DNA of 64,000 nucleotides. Source: Kushneria phyllosphaerae (lineage in GTDB: Bacteria > Pseudomonadota > Gammaproteobacteria > Pseudomonadales > Halomonadaceae). Below are positions 35,515 to 44,728 of this stretch, piece by piece. Each line of letters starts with the position of its first letter. The stretch's first letter is position 1. Location of the stretch: the NCBI RefSeq assembly GCF_900312995.1, contig NZ_ONZI01000002.1, forward strand, positions 124,001 to 188,000, written 5' to 3'. A program made the position numbers and the translations under genes. The notes under the pieces were generated by a model. The model did no database searches and was not told the DNA's origin. It saw nothing but the letters and a program-made list of their open reading frames with translations.

Positions 35515-37212
35515 TCAGGCGCTGGCGCTATCGGCGATGGCCGTCAGACCATCCCGGACGCCGGTCATTTCATTGCACAAATTGATGCCAGAGATCACGG
35601 CCTTGAGCGAGGCACTGACGGTATCGCTGTCTTCGGCCACGGCGCAGATTCGCTGACCATCCACGTTAAGCTGCACAAAGGCAATGGCATTGGCGTCACT
35701 GTCCTCGCCGAGTGAATGCTCGTTGTAATCGAGGATGCCGACCTGCTGGCCACTGTGGCGCTGCCAGGCATTCATGAAGGCCGACATCGCACCGTTGCCG
35801 CTGCCTTCCAGCGTCAGGCGTTCGCCGTTTTGTTCAAGGGTGATTGACAGCCCCTCTTCACTGGCACGCGACAGGCGGTAGTCAATCAGTGACAGCGGCC
35901 CCTCACGCATGAACGTGGCAAACAGCAGTCGGCGGATGGATTCACTGGACAGCTCACCGCTCAGCTTCTCGCTTTCCTTTTGCACATGGGGAGCCAGTGC
36001 CAGCATCATCCAGCGTGGCAGATTAATGCCATAATCGCGCTCCAGCAAAAAGGCCATACCGCCCTTGCCGGACTGACTGTTGACGCGAATGACGGCCTGA
36101 TAGTCGCGACCGATATCACGCGGGTCGATCGGCAGATAGGCCACCTGCCAGGGCTCATCATCCCCCTGCTTTTTGAGCGACTTGCGAATGGCGTCCTGAT
36201 GGCTGCCAGAAAAAGCGGTGTAGACCATCTCGCCGACCCAGGGGTGGCGCGGATGCATGGTAATGCCGGTGCACTCGGTCACCACCTGAATGATTTCGTC
36301 CGGACGTGACAGATCCAGTTCGGGGTCGATACCCTGACTGTAAAGATTCATCGCCAGCGTGACGATATCCATGTTGCCGGTACGTTCACCGTTACCGAGA
36401 AGCGTACCCTCAACGCGTTCGGCACCAGCCAGCATGGCCAGCTCAGCAGCTGCCACCGCGCCACCACGATCATTATGGGTATGTACCGAAATGATCACGC
36501 TGTCGCGACGGCTGATGTTCTGACAGAAATATTCGATTTGATCGGCGTGATGATGGGGACCTGCCACTTCGACCGTGGTCGGCAGGTTGAGGATGCACTT
36601 GTGGTCCGGCGTCGGCTGCCAGACATCCATGACGGCTTCGCAGATGGCCAGCGAAAAGTCGATCTCGGTGCTGGAAAAGCTTTCCGGCGTGTACTCGAAA
36701 CGCCAGTCGACCCGAGGATAGCGCTCGGCATGCTCCTTGACCCACTGCGCACCGCTGACCGCGATGTTGATAATGCCATCACGGTCCATTTCAAAAACGC
36801 GCTCGCGCTGGGTGGTCGAGGTTGAGTTATACAGGTGGATAATGGCGCGCTTGACGCCCACCAGTGCTTCAAAACTCTTTTCGATCAGATGCTCACGACA
36901 CTGCACCAATACGGCAATGGTGACATCCTCGGGAATCTGCTCTTCCTCGATCAGCCAGCGTACAAAGTCATAGTCGGGCTGACTGGCAGAGGGAAAACCG
37001 ACCATGACCTCCTTGATGCCAACGCGAATGATCTGCTTCCAGAGGCGCTTTTTCTGCTCAACGCTCATCGGTTCCAGTAGCGCCTGGTTACCATCGCGAA
37101 GATCTTCACTGACCCAGATTGGCGCGGATTCAAGATCACGATCGGGCCACTGGCGATTGAAGGCGGGCACACGCGGCGCGGGGCTGTACTTGCGATGATT
37201 GAAAGCAGTCAT
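35515..37212 (-). CDS. leuA: 2-isopropylmalate synthase
   Basis: LeuA condenses 2-ketoisovalerate with acetyl-CoA, the first committed step of leucine synthesis. The 565-residue length and MTAFNHRKYSP start are those of the long form found in Pseudomonas and actinobacteria. The DRE-TIM barrel has EDLRDGNQAL (near residue 38), the metal-binding HTHNDRGGA (near 245) and GNGERTGN (near 275). The C-terminal third is the LeuA dimer/allosteric domain that binds leucine. AGAGGTAG precedes the ATG. A minus-strand TATACT (37336-37331) might be its -10 box. It is divergent from an Lrp-type regulator. Confidence 0.96.
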   Translation of the reverse strand: MTAFNHRKYSPAPRVPAFNRQWPDRDLESAPIWVSEDLRDGNQALLEPMSVEQKKRLWKQIIRVGIKEVMVGFPSASQPDYDFVRWLIEEEQIPEDVTIAVLVQCREHLIEKSFEALVGVKRAIIHLYNSTSTTQRERVFEMDRDGIINIAVSGAQWVKEHAERYPRVDWRFEYTPESFSSTEIDFSLAICEAVMDVWQPTPDHKCILNLPTTVEVAGPHHHADQIEYFCQNISRRDSVIISVHTHNDRGGAVAAAELAMLAGAERVEGTLLGNGERTGNMDIVTLAMNLYSQGIDPELDLSRPDEIIQVVTECTGITMHPRHPWVGEMVYTAFSGSHQDAIRKSLKKQGDDEPWQVAYLPIDPRDIGRDYQAVIRVNSQSGKGGMAFLLERDYGINLPRWMMLALAPHVQKESEKLSGELSSESIRRLLFATFMREGPLSLIDYRLSRASEEGLSITLEQNGERLTLEGSGNGAMSAFMNAWQRHSGQQVGILDYNEHSLGEDSDANAIAFVQLNVDGQRICAVAEDSDTVSASLKAVISGINLCNEMTGVRDGLTAIADSASA

Positions 37213-37394
37213 GTCTACCTCTGATTAAGCGCTGAAGGGATGTCTCATGCCTGAACAGGGACGTCATCGGGATCTGCTCTTGTGAAGCCATCCCATGCGC
37301 CGAATCGGCACTGCTTGTGGCAGTGAGAACAGTATAGCGCCGTCATTCTGACAGGTCCTTGCGATTATCGTGGCAAACCACCCCTTCAAAGCAA

Positions 37395-37400
37395 TATAAT
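37395..37400 (+). promoter_or_regulatory. candidate -10 box for the Lrp-type regulator
   Basis: A perfect TATAAT lies 40 bases before the regulator's ATG. The region between is AT-rich. No good -35 hexamer is seen at 16-18 bases. Confidence 0.4.
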
Positions 37401-37439
37401 GCCAACATTGAATAATTTTTTAGCAAAAGGCACCAGTAA

Positions 37440-37937
37440 ATGTCCGAAAGGCAACCCGGTATTGCGATTGATCGCTATGATCGGCATATCCTTGAAATAC
37501 TGCAAACCGAGGGCCGAATCAGCAATCAGGCACTGGCCGATCGTGTAGGCCTGTCACCGTCGCCCTGCCTGAGACGGGTCCGCACGCTTGAAGAGAGCGG
37601 ATTGATTACCGGCTATCAGGCCCAGGTCGACGCCCGAAGGCTGGGCTATCGTCTGATGGCGCTCGTCCACATTTCCATGGATCGCCATACGCCCGAGCGC
37701 TTTGCCAATTTTGAGCAGCGAGTTGCAGCCCTGCCCGAGGTCATCGAATGTTTGATGATTACCGGGCAGGAAGTCGACTACCAGCTGAAGATTCGCGTTG
37801 AGGACATGGATGACTACCAGCGCCTGCTGCTGGAACACATCACCCCAATCGAAGGCGTCACAGGCGTCCACTCCAATTTTGTGCTGCGTCCGGTTTTTGG
37901 CAATCGCCCCATCTCCACGGATCTGGTGGCACGCTGA
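37440..37937 (+). CDS. Lrp/AsnC-family transcriptional regulator
   Basis: A 165-residue regulator. The N-terminal helix-turn-helix (about 12-62) reads RYDRHILEILQTEGRISNQALADRVGLSPSPCLRRVRTLEESGLI, almost the Lrp consensus. The C-terminal RAM domain (about 75-150) binds amino-acid effectors. E. coli Lrp binds leucine; the divergent position next to leuA suggests, without proving, that this one controls leuA or itself. AAAAGG lies about 9 bases before the ATG. Confidence 0.92.
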   Translation: MSERQPGIAIDRYDRHILEILQTEGRISNQALADRVGLSPSPCLRRVRTLEESGLITGYQAQVDARRLGYRLMALVHISMDRHTPERFANFEQRVAALPEVIECLMITGQEVDYQLKIRVEDMDDYQRLLLEHITPIEGVTGVHSNFVLRPVFGNRPISTDLVAR

Positions 37938-38099
37938 TAATATGCGGCGGCCCCTGACCATCTCGTCAAACAAGGCATCAATGCTTCTTCGCCGGCGCAG
38001 GACTTTATAAAACGCTCGTCAGGGCTTAGTGTGTAGCGCTTCGGGTTGGGCGCCATGCGAGGCCATACCCGTGCCCGTCATTTACAGGAGAGACTGCAC

Positions 38100-38630
38100 A
38101 TGCTGTTACGCCGCATTTCGGCTTCAGGGATTCTGGCCCTGATGGCGACGCTATTTTCCCTTTACATGGTGCCCACTGCCCAGGCGCAGCCACAAAACGC
38201 ACCGGATGCCGATATCAAGCAGTTCAGGGACTGGGAAGTACGCTGCCCGAAAGGCGGCGGCAATGATGCGCACTGCACCATGACACAGCTGGTCAACAGC
38301 CCCAGCAGCAACCGGCCTGTCATGCGGGTGGTGGTGGCCTATCCGCCGGAAGGCAGCGATCCGGTCATGGTCTTTTTACTGCCGCTGGGCGTACGCCTGG
38401 CACCCGGCATGCAGCTTCAGGTCGACAACGGCAAGGAAATCCCCTTCCCCTACCAGGTCTGCATGGACGATGCCTGCCGCGCCGACCTGCCCTTGCAGGG
38501 TCAGCTGCTCAGCCAGCTGCGTGGCGGTACGAAGGCAACGGTCAGCATGTTTGATCCCAACGGCAAACGTCTGGACACCAATATTTCGCTGCTGGGCTTT
38601 ACCGACGCGACTCGCGCCATCACGCCCTGA
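38100..38630 (+). CDS. invasion-associated locus B (IalB) family exported protein
   Basis: A 176-residue exported protein of the IalB family (PF06776). The signal peptide (ISASGILALMATLFSLYMVPTAQA) is followed by the family opening KQFRDWEVRCPKG, then cysteines in VRCPKGGGNDAHC and VCMDDACRADLP that probably form disulfides. Free-living bacteria carry many IalB proteins without any role in invasion; function is unknown. I chose the ATG at 38100 because CAGGAGAG lies upstream and the signal peptide then begins the protein; the frame opens at 38046. Confidence 0.85.
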   Translation: MLLRRISASGILALMATLFSLYMVPTAQAQPQNAPDADIKQFRDWEVRCPKGGGNDAHCTMTQLVNSPSSNRPVMRVVVAYPPEGSDPVMVFLLPLGVRLAPGMQLQVDNGKEIPFPYQVCMDDACRADLPLQGQLLSQLRGGTKATVSMFDPNGKRLDTNISLLGFTDATRAITP

Positions 38631-38680
38631 ATCGATGCCAGACACTGACGGCGCCCGACATGGCTCGGCCGCTGTCATCA

Positions 38681-38711
38681 AAAAAAACGGCGCCCCATCG
38701 GGCGCCGTTTT
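38681..38711. terminator. bidirectional terminator between the ialB-like gene and pepN
   Basis: A-run then ACGGCGCCC-CATC-GGGCGCCGT then TTTT. The 9-bp GC-rich stem serves both convergent genes. Confidence 0.88.
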
Positions 38712-38731
38712 GCATGGTCATCAGGGCAATC

Positions 38732-41362
38732 TCAGGCCAGTGCCTTCTCCACTACCTCAAATACATTGCGTGAGAGGTTTTCAGCGCGAATGCGTTCGAG
38801 CTCGCCACGCATCAATGCCTGACGCTTCTCATCCAGACGATGGTAGCGCGTCAGCGGCACGATCATGCGCGCGGCAATTTCAGGATTGAGCCGGTTGAGC
38901 TCGATGACCACGTCCGCCAGCAGCCGATACCCCTCTCCATCGAGACGATGAAAGTTGACCCGGTTTTGCTGGGTGAAGGCACCAATCAACGCCCGTACCC
39001 GGTTGGGATTTTTGATGGAAAAGGCCGGATGGTCCATCAGAAAGCGTACGCGCTCCAGCGCATCCGCCTGCGGACGTGTCACCTGAGTGGCAAACCACTG
39101 ATCCATCACCAGTGAATCATGAGCCCAGCGCTCGCCAAAGGCGCGAATGGCCGGATCCCCCAGATCGGCGCGATCCGAGTGCGCCAGCAGCGTCAGCGCC
39201 GCGCGCACGTCCGTCATGTTGTCGTCGGCCTCATACTGGGCCCGGGCCATGTTGAGCGCCTCAACTTCACCATTGGCAACCAGATAGGAGAGCGCCACGT
39301 TTTTGAGGCTACGCGAGGCCATCTGCTCGGGTGTGGGCGCGTACGCCTCGCTTTGCTGATTGGCGTGATAGACGCTTTCGAACTCGGGGAAGAGATTATC
39401 CGCCAGCTGTTCGATCGCTGCGCGACGGGCACCGTGAATGGCATCGATATCCACGCGACGCTGCTGCTCGGCAATCCATGCCTCGCTGGGCAGGCGCAGC
39501 ATTTCGGCCAGCACCGCCCTGTCATCGGTGGGCTCACGCAGCAGGTAACTAAAGGCCTCGATCAGCCGCGCATCCAGCGCCATGAGTTCATTGCGCTGAT
39601 GAGCCGCCATCATCTCTTCGATGGCGATCAGCGCCAGTCTCTGGGTGGCGTCCCAGCGATTAAAGCCATCCTCGTCAAAGCGCATCAAATGCGAAAGCTC
39701 ATCGCGCGACCAGGGGTACTCAAGACGCACCGGCGCCGAGAATCCGCGTAGCAGCGACGGCACCGCGCCCTCATCGACGTTTTCAAAGACCCACTGCTGC
39801 TCGGCCTCACGCAGATGCAGCACGGTATCGGTACCGTGCGATTCACCGTTGATGATCAGCTCGACGGGTTGGCCATCAGCCGCCATCAGACCCATGCGCA
39901 CCGGCACATGCAGAGGCTGCTTGTCCTCCTGCCCGGGCGTGGGCGGCGTCTGCTGAGCGATGGTCAGGGTGAAACGGCGCTTTTCGGCATCGTAATCGCT
40001 GCGCGCCGTCAGCTGCGGGGTCCCCGCCTGGGCGTACCAGCGCATGAACTGGGTCAGGTCTTCGCCTGACACTTCGGCCATGGTCTCGACAAAATCCTCG
40101 ACCCGCACGGCCTGACCATCAAAGCGCTCAAAGTAGAGATCGCTGCCGCGGCGGAAGGTCTCTTCTCCCAGCAGGTGGCTGAGCATGCGCACGATCTCGG
40201 CACCCTTTTCATAAATGGTCAGGGTGTAGAAGTTCGAGATCTCGATAAAGTGATCGGGCCGCACCGGATGTGCGGTGGGGCCGGCATCTTCTGCAAACTG
40301 CAGCGTGCGCATCAGCGCGACGTCCTCGATGCGCTTGACCGGTGCCGAATTGATGCTTGATGAAAAGCTCTGATCACGAAAGACGGTAAAGCCTTCCTTG
40401 AGCGCCAGCTGGAACCAGTCGCGGCAGGTGACCCGGTTACCCGACCAGTTATGGAAGTACTCGTGCGCCACGATTCCTTCAATGCGCTGGAAGGTGGCAT
40501 CCGTCGTGGTCTGCGGATTGGCCAGCACCGCGGCACTGTTGAAGATATTGAGTCCCTTGTTCTCCATGGCGCCCATGTTGAAGTCGTCCACGGCGACGAT
40601 CATGAAAAGATCCAGATCGTACTCGCGCCCGTAGGCCTCTTCGTCCCACGTCATGGCACGCTTGAGCGAGGCCATGGCCCAGTCGGTCTTTTCCAGATTC
40701 TGCGCTTCGACCCAGATTTCGAGTGCCACTTCGCGCCCGCTCATGGTGGTAAAGCTGTCGCGCACGCATTCCAGCGAGCCGGCCACTAGCGCAAAAAGAT
40801 AGGCGGGCTTGGGGTGCGGGTCTTCCCAGGTGACGAAATGGCGGCCATCCGGCAGCTCGCCGCGCTCGATGGGGTTGCCGTTGGACAGCAGCACTGGCTG
40901 GCGCTGCCTGTCCCCAATGACCGTGGTGGTAAACACGGCCATCACGTCAGGTCGATCAGGGTACCAGGTAATGCGACGAAAGCCTTCGGGCTCGCACTGG
41001 GTGCAAAACATCGGCCCGGAAACATACAGCCCTTCCAGCGCCGTATTGCTGGTCGGATCGATGATCACTTCCGTCTCCAGCACGAACGTTTCCGGCACCC
41101 GATCAATGATCAGTTGATCCGCTTCAATGCGATATTCACTTTCCAGCAGCGCCTGGCCATCAATGGCAATACGCTCGGTGGTCAGCCCATGACCGTGTAA
41201 CGTCAAGGCTGCCTGCGCCTTGGACTCGGGATGACGCGTCACATGAAGACGCGCCCTGACCCGCGTGGCCTGCGGGTCAAGGTCAAAGGTCAGCTCTGTT
41301 TTGTCGATGCGGTAGGCCGGGGGGCGGTAATCGCTGAGATAGATGGCTTGCGGCTCGGCCAT
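38732..41362 (-). CDS. pepN: aminopeptidase N
   Basis: PepN is the M1-family zinc aminopeptidase that degrades peptides in the cytoplasm. The 876-residue protein matches the E. coli enzyme in length. The substrate-binding GAMEN motif (NMGAMENKGLN, near residue 265) and the zinc site HEYFHNWSGNRVTCRDWFQLALKEG (H-E-x2-H and a distal Glu, near 300-325) are present. The C-terminal half is the alpha-helical solenoid typical of PepN. It is a single gene with a terminator at its end. Confidence 0.97.
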   Translation of the reverse strand: MAEPQAIYLSDYRPPAYRIDKTELTFDLDPQATRVRARLHVTRHPESKAQAALTLHGHGLTTERIAIDGQALLESEYRIEADQLIIDRVPETFVLETEVIIDPTSNTALEGLYVSGPMFCTQCEPEGFRRITWYPDRPDVMAVFTTTVIGDRQRQPVLLSNGNPIERGELPDGRHFVTWEDPHPKPAYLFALVAGSLECVRDSFTTMSGREVALEIWVEAQNLEKTDWAMASLKRAMTWDEEAYGREYDLDLFMIVAVDDFNMGAMENKGLNIFNSAAVLANPQTTTDATFQRIEGIVAHEYFHNWSGNRVTCRDWFQLALKEGFTVFRDQSFSSSINSAPVKRIEDVALMRTLQFAEDAGPTAHPVRPDHFIEISNFYTLTIYEKGAEIVRMLSHLLGEETFRRGSDLYFERFDGQAVRVEDFVETMAEVSGEDLTQFMRWYAQAGTPQLTARSDYDAEKRRFTLTIAQQTPPTPGQEDKQPLHVPVRMGLMAADGQPVELIINGESHGTDTVLHLREAEQQWVFENVDEGAVPSLLRGFSAPVRLEYPWSRDELSHLMRFDEDGFNRWDATQRLALIAIEEMMAAHQRNELMALDARLIEAFSYLLREPTDDRAVLAEMLRLPSEAWIAEQQRRVDIDAIHGARRAAIEQLADNLFPEFESVYHANQQSEAYAPTPEQMASRSLKNVALSYLVANGEVEALNMARAQYEADDNMTDVRAALTLLAHSDRADLGDPAIRAFGERWAHDSLVMDQWFATQVTRPQADALERVRFLMDHPAFSIKNPNRVRALIGAFTQQNRVNFHRLDGEGYRLLADVVIELNRLNPEIAARMIVPLTRYHRLDEKRQALMRGELERIRAENLSRNVFEVVEKALA

Positions 41363-41450
41363 GAAAGGCTCCTGAAATGGGTCGATCGTGGGCCTAGTGT
41401 ACGCCGCAAGCCCTCACCGGCTCAAAGCGCAAGCACTCGGAAAAGCGGGC

Positions 41451-41822
41451 TCAGGGTTTACGACGCTGCGAGGGGGTGGCCCGCGTGACAAGCCAGCTGC
41501 CAATCCCGGCCAGCAGCAGGGTCACCCCGATACGTACGACCAGAGAAGGAATGGTGATCCAGATCACAAGGGCGCTGAAGACCAGGGTCACCACTGCCAG
41601 CCCCTTAGCCCGCGGCGAAATGGCGCGCTCATGCTCCCAGTTTTTGATGGCAGGGCCGGCCAGCCGGTGCTGTCGAATCCAGCGTGCGAAACGCGGAGAG
41701 CCTTTTGATGCCAGCGCCACGGCGGCCAGCATGAAGGGCGTGGTCGGCAGCAGCGGCACGATGACACCCGCCGCACCCAGCGCAAAGCAAATGCCCGCCA
41801 GACCTATCCAGAAATAGCGCAT
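41451..41822 (-). CDS. DUF454 (YbaN-type) membrane protein, copy 1
   Basis: A 122-residue membrane protein of the DUF454 family. It shows the family pattern: two N-terminal helices with VIVPLLPTTPFMLAAVALASKGS (the P-L-L-P-T-T-P-F motif), the RFARWIRQHRLAGPAIKNWEHERAI cytoplasmic segment, and two C-terminal helices. Function unknown. The ATG at 41822 has AGGAAGG upstream, so I rejected the longer frame to 41933. A related gene lies 126 bases upstream on the same strand. Confidence 0.85.
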   Translation of the reverse strand: MRYFWIGLAGICFALGAAGVIVPLLPTTPFMLAAVALASKGSPRFARWIRQHRLAGPAIKNWEHERAISPRAKGLAVVTLVFSALVIWITIPSLVVRIGVTLLLAGIGSWLVTRATPSQRRKP

Positions 41823-41908
41823 GGCACCTTCCTGCAAGACGGCCTGCTCGGCGAGGCAACCACGTTCAGGCGTGCCATTCCGGCAGTGACGCAACCGATA
41901 ACCACGGA

Positions 41909-41941
41909 GGCACACAGGGCATCCAAGGCACACAGGCCATC
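41909..41941. repeat. 18-base-period tandem repeat
   Basis: GGCACACAGGGCATC (41909-41923) is repeated with one change at 41927-41941, a period of 18 bases. It lies between the two DUF454 genes, just beyond the stop of the upstream copy. Confidence 0.6.
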
Positions 41942-41948
41942 TGAAGCA

Positions 41949-42383
41949 TCAGTCATGGGACGCACGGGGCTTTCCGGAAGGCAGCGGCCGTGTCGCCACG
42001 AACGTTCCCACGACCGTCAGTACCATCAACAGCAGCCAGAAAACCCAGTTGAAACCGGTATGAATCCAGATGACCCAGGCACTGAAAAACATCATGGCGA
42101 TCGACACAAGCTTGGCCGGCAGGGGAATGGCGCGCTCCTCTTCCCATGCCCGGATCAATGGCCCTGCGAAACGATTGCGCCGAATCCAGCGTTCAAAACG
42201 TTTTGAGCCCTTTGAGGCACAGATTACCGCCAGCAGCATGAAATCAGTGGCCGGCAGCAGCGGCAAAAAGATACCCAGTATCCCGATCCCGAAACAAAGC
42301 GCCGCCAGCACGATCCAGAGGGCACGATTGACCGGAGAGCGCGCGCGATGATCCGCGGCGGGATCCGGAGGAAGACCTGACAT
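41949..42383 (-). CDS. DUF454 (YbaN-type) membrane protein, copy 2
   Basis: A 144-residue DUF454 protein that aligns with its neighbour at 41451-41822: GIFLPLLPATDFMLLAVICASKGSKRFERWIRRNRFAGPLIRAWEEERAI corresponds to the same block there. It has an N-terminal extension of about 18 polar residues (SGLPPDPAADHRARS) and a longer polar C-terminus. Function unknown. The ATG at 42383 gives this start; an internal start before ALWIVLAALCF is possible. The tandem copies appear to be divergent paralogues, not a recent duplication. Confidence 0.83.
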   Translation of the reverse strand: MSGLPPDPAADHRARSPVNRALWIVLAALCFGIGILGIFLPLLPATDFMLLAVICASKGSKRFERWIRRNRFAGPLIRAWEEERAIPLPAKLVSIAMMFFSAWVIWIHTGFNWVFWLLLMVLTVVGTFVATRPLPSGKPRASHD

Positions 42384-42475
42384 GCCACACTCCCGCGAAA
42401 ACGTGAACTGCCGATCATAGCGTTCGAGACGCCTGTCACCAACCCTGCGTCAACTGCCTGCAAGGCTTCAGGCGG

Positions 42476-42955
42476 CTAGGTGGCCGCGCCGTCGCCCTCA
42501 CCCAGACTGCGCAGCATTTTCCAGGCCGCGCAGCCATCGTGATAATAATCTTCCATCCAGTGCAGGACCTCATAGCCCATGCGCCGATACAACGAAATGG
42601 CGGCACGGTTATCGGCACGCACTTCCAGATAGATGCTGTCACAGCCACGCGTCAGGGCCACCGCCTCCAGCGCCAGCAGCAGACGCTGCCCCAGCCCCTG
42701 GCCGCGAACGTCCGGATGCAGACAAAAGGAGTAAAGACGGGCCTTTTTCTCGTTACGTCGAAACAGCAGCGTGCCGTATCCCACCAGGGTACCGTCATCA
42801 TCGATGATCAGACGCGTTTGTGCGTTGGCCTTTGTGACCAGATATTTCAGCTGCGAGGGGCTGAAACTGTCTTCGTCATCACCAAAACAGGTGCGCTCCA
42901 GGGCATTGAGTGCCGTCGCATCCCTACCCTCCGCTGCACGCAGCGTGAAAGCCAT
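42476..42955 (-). CDS. RimI-like GNAT acetyltransferase
   Basis: A 159-residue N-acetyltransferase. Motif A reads LHPDVRGQGLGQRLLLALEAVALTRG near residues 82-107 (R-G-Q-G-L-G), followed by VRADNRAAISLYRRMGYEVL, the RimI-like motif B. It resembles the ribosomal-protein or peptide N-alpha acetyltransferases. It is divergent from the ATP-grasp ligase gene at 43217, 261 bases away. In other gammaproteobacteria a GNAT protein is often found next to that ligase family, so the two may modify the same peptide or protein. That link is inference. Confidence 0.82.
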   Translation of the reverse strand: MAFTLRAAEGRDATALNALERTCFGDDEDSFSPSQLKYLVTKANAQTRLIIDDDGTLVGYGTLLFRRNEKKARLYSFCLHPDVRGQGLGQRLLLALEAVALTRGCDSIYLEVRADNRAAISLYRRMGYEVLHWMEDYYHDGCAAWKMLRSLGEGDGAAT

Positions 42956-43216
42956 GCGTTGTTCTCCAGGTCAGGATCCAAAAGGCGGCAATCCTATCAT
43001 CTCCACGGCGCAAGAACCCTGCCATGTGGTGCATTTGTATCGTAACCCCTCGCTTCTCCCTTTCGTGACCTCCTTTTGACCGTTCATGAACCGCCTGATC
43101 GCTGGTCCGTGCCGCTGCCATGATCAAAACCCTTTCTTCCGAGCCCTCGGGGCTATTCCACGATGACCGGTGGCGTCCTATGATGCGCATATTTCCATTG
43201 GGCTGCGGAGTGCGTC

Positions 43217-44728
43217 ATGTCACGTTTGCGTATTGTTGTGGATCACCCCAGCGACTGGCGTCCCTACTATCCCAGTGATGATCTGGTCAGCGCCGATGAC
43301 TTTCTGGCGCTGGAAGAAACCACCGATCAGGATCGCTCCACCCACGTCATCAACCTGTGCAGCGGGCTGGATTATCTGGAAACCGGCTACTACGTCTCGC
43401 TACTGGCCCAGGCGCGCGGGCAGCGCGTGCAGCCTGATGTGGAAACGCTCAATCAGCTCAAGCGCAAGGTATTGATCGATCTGCAGCTGGACGGCCTCAA
43501 CGACATGATGGCCGACCTGGACCGCCGCGGCGCCCTGCAGGGAGATCGACTGGATCTGCGACTTTTCTTTGGCGATACCGGCAATGAGGCGCTGGCAAGA
43601 CTCGGACGCCGGCTCTTTTCACATTTACCCTGTCCGATCATGGAGGCACGGTTTACCCGGCGCCACGGTGACTGGCGACTGGCGCGGTTGAAAGCGCTGT
43701 CGCTGAGAGACATTGCACCGGACGAGGAAGACCGCTTTGCACGGGCCCTTAACGGCCACTCGCGCCAGGTCTGGCGCACACCTGCCGCCAAACGACGCTA
43801 TCGCTATGACCTGGCCATTCTGGTTGACCCGAAGGAGGCCATGCCGCCCAGCAACAAGAGTGCGATCAAGCAGTTCATTCGCGCCGGGCGCTCGATGGGC
43901 ATTGATGTCAGCCTGATCACCCGTCGCGATGAAGGCAGGCTGGCCGAATTCGATGCCCTGTTCATTCGGGAAACCACGCAGCTTGATCATCATACCTGGC
44001 GCATGGCGCGGCGCGCCGAACACGAAGGACTGGTCGTGATCGATGACCCCCAGTCGATCCTTCGCTGTACCAACAAGGTCTATTTGCATGCCCTGCTGCG
44101 CGCCAGGGGTATTCCGGCCCCCGAGGGCCACCTGCTCAACCGCAGCGACCTTGATCGTCTGGACACGCTGGCCGACACCCTCGCCTTCCCACAGGTACTG
44201 AAAATACCGGACGGGGCCTTTTCCCGCGGTGTGGTCAAGATCAGCTCCAAAGCGCAGTTGATCGAGGAAGCCCGACGCCTTTTCGAGGATTCGGCCCTGC
44301 TGCTCCTGCAGGAGTGGATGCCTACCGAGTACGACTGGCGTATCGGCATTCTGGATGGACAGGTGCTGTTTGCCAGCCGCTACTACATGGCCCGCGGCCA
44401 CTGGCAGATCTATGACCACAGTGGCGGAAGAGTACGCAGCGGTGGATTTGAAACGATGGACCCGGCCCAGGCACCCGAGAAGGTGATTAAAACCGCGCTC
44501 AAGGCCACGCGTTTGATTAGCAACGGTCTTTACGGGGTCGATCTCAAGCAAAGCGGTGATCGGGTCGTGGTCATTGAGGTCAACGATAACCCCAATCTGG
44601 ATGTTGGCGTAGAAGATGTCGTGCTGGGGCCAGAGCTTTACCGGCGCATCATGGCGTGGTTTCTGGATCAGATGGAGCGCAAGCGCCAGCCCAGGCAGGT
44701 GACGGGCCGCCAGCCACCGAGCTCATGA
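43217..44728 (+). CDS. RLAN-domain RimK-type ATP-grasp ligase
   Basis: A 503-residue protein with two parts. Residues 1-170 look like the RLAN (RimK-like ATP-grasp N-terminal, PF14401) domain: RLRIVVDHPSDWRPYYPSDDLVSADDFLA and GLDYLETGYYVSLLAQARGQRVQPD. Residues about 200-490 are a RimK-type ATP-grasp domain: PDGAFSRGVVKISS for the ATP phosphates, LLLQEWMPTEYDWRIGILDG, and the metal-binding GVDLK...VIEVNDNPNLD. Such enzymes join an amino acid (often glutamate) to a carboxylate with ATP. The target is unknown. GGAG lies 6 bases before the ATG. Its end overlaps the convergent DUF2797 gene by 6 bases. Confidence 0.85.
   Translation: MSRLRIVVDHPSDWRPYYPSDDLVSADDFLALEETTDQDRSTHVINLCSGLDYLETGYYVSLLAQARGQRVQPDVETLNQLKRKVLIDLQLDGLNDMMADLDRRGALQGDRLDLRLFFGDTGNEALARLGRRLFSHLPCPIMEARFTRRHGDWRLARLKALSLRDIAPDEEDRFARALNGHSRQVWRTPAAKRRYRYDLAILVDPKEAMPPSNKSAIKQFIRAGRSMGIDVSLITRRDEGRLAEFDALFIRETTQLDHHTWRMARRAEHEGLVVIDDPQSILRCTNKVYLHALLRARGIPAPEGHLLNRSDLDRLDTLADTLAFPQVLKIPDGAFSRGVVKISSKAQLIEEARRLFEDSALLLLQEWMPTEYDWRIGILDGQVLFASRYYMARGHWQIYDHSGGRVRSGGFETMDPAQAPEKVIKTALKATRLISNGLYGVDLKQSGDRVVVIEVNDNPNLDVGVEDVVLGPELYRRIMAWFLDQMERKRQPRQVTGRQPPSS

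Noticed and set aside
43625..44551. A 308-codon minus-strand frame across the ATP-grasp ligase gene
   Set aside because: Mirror frame of a gene with intact ATP-grasp motifs.
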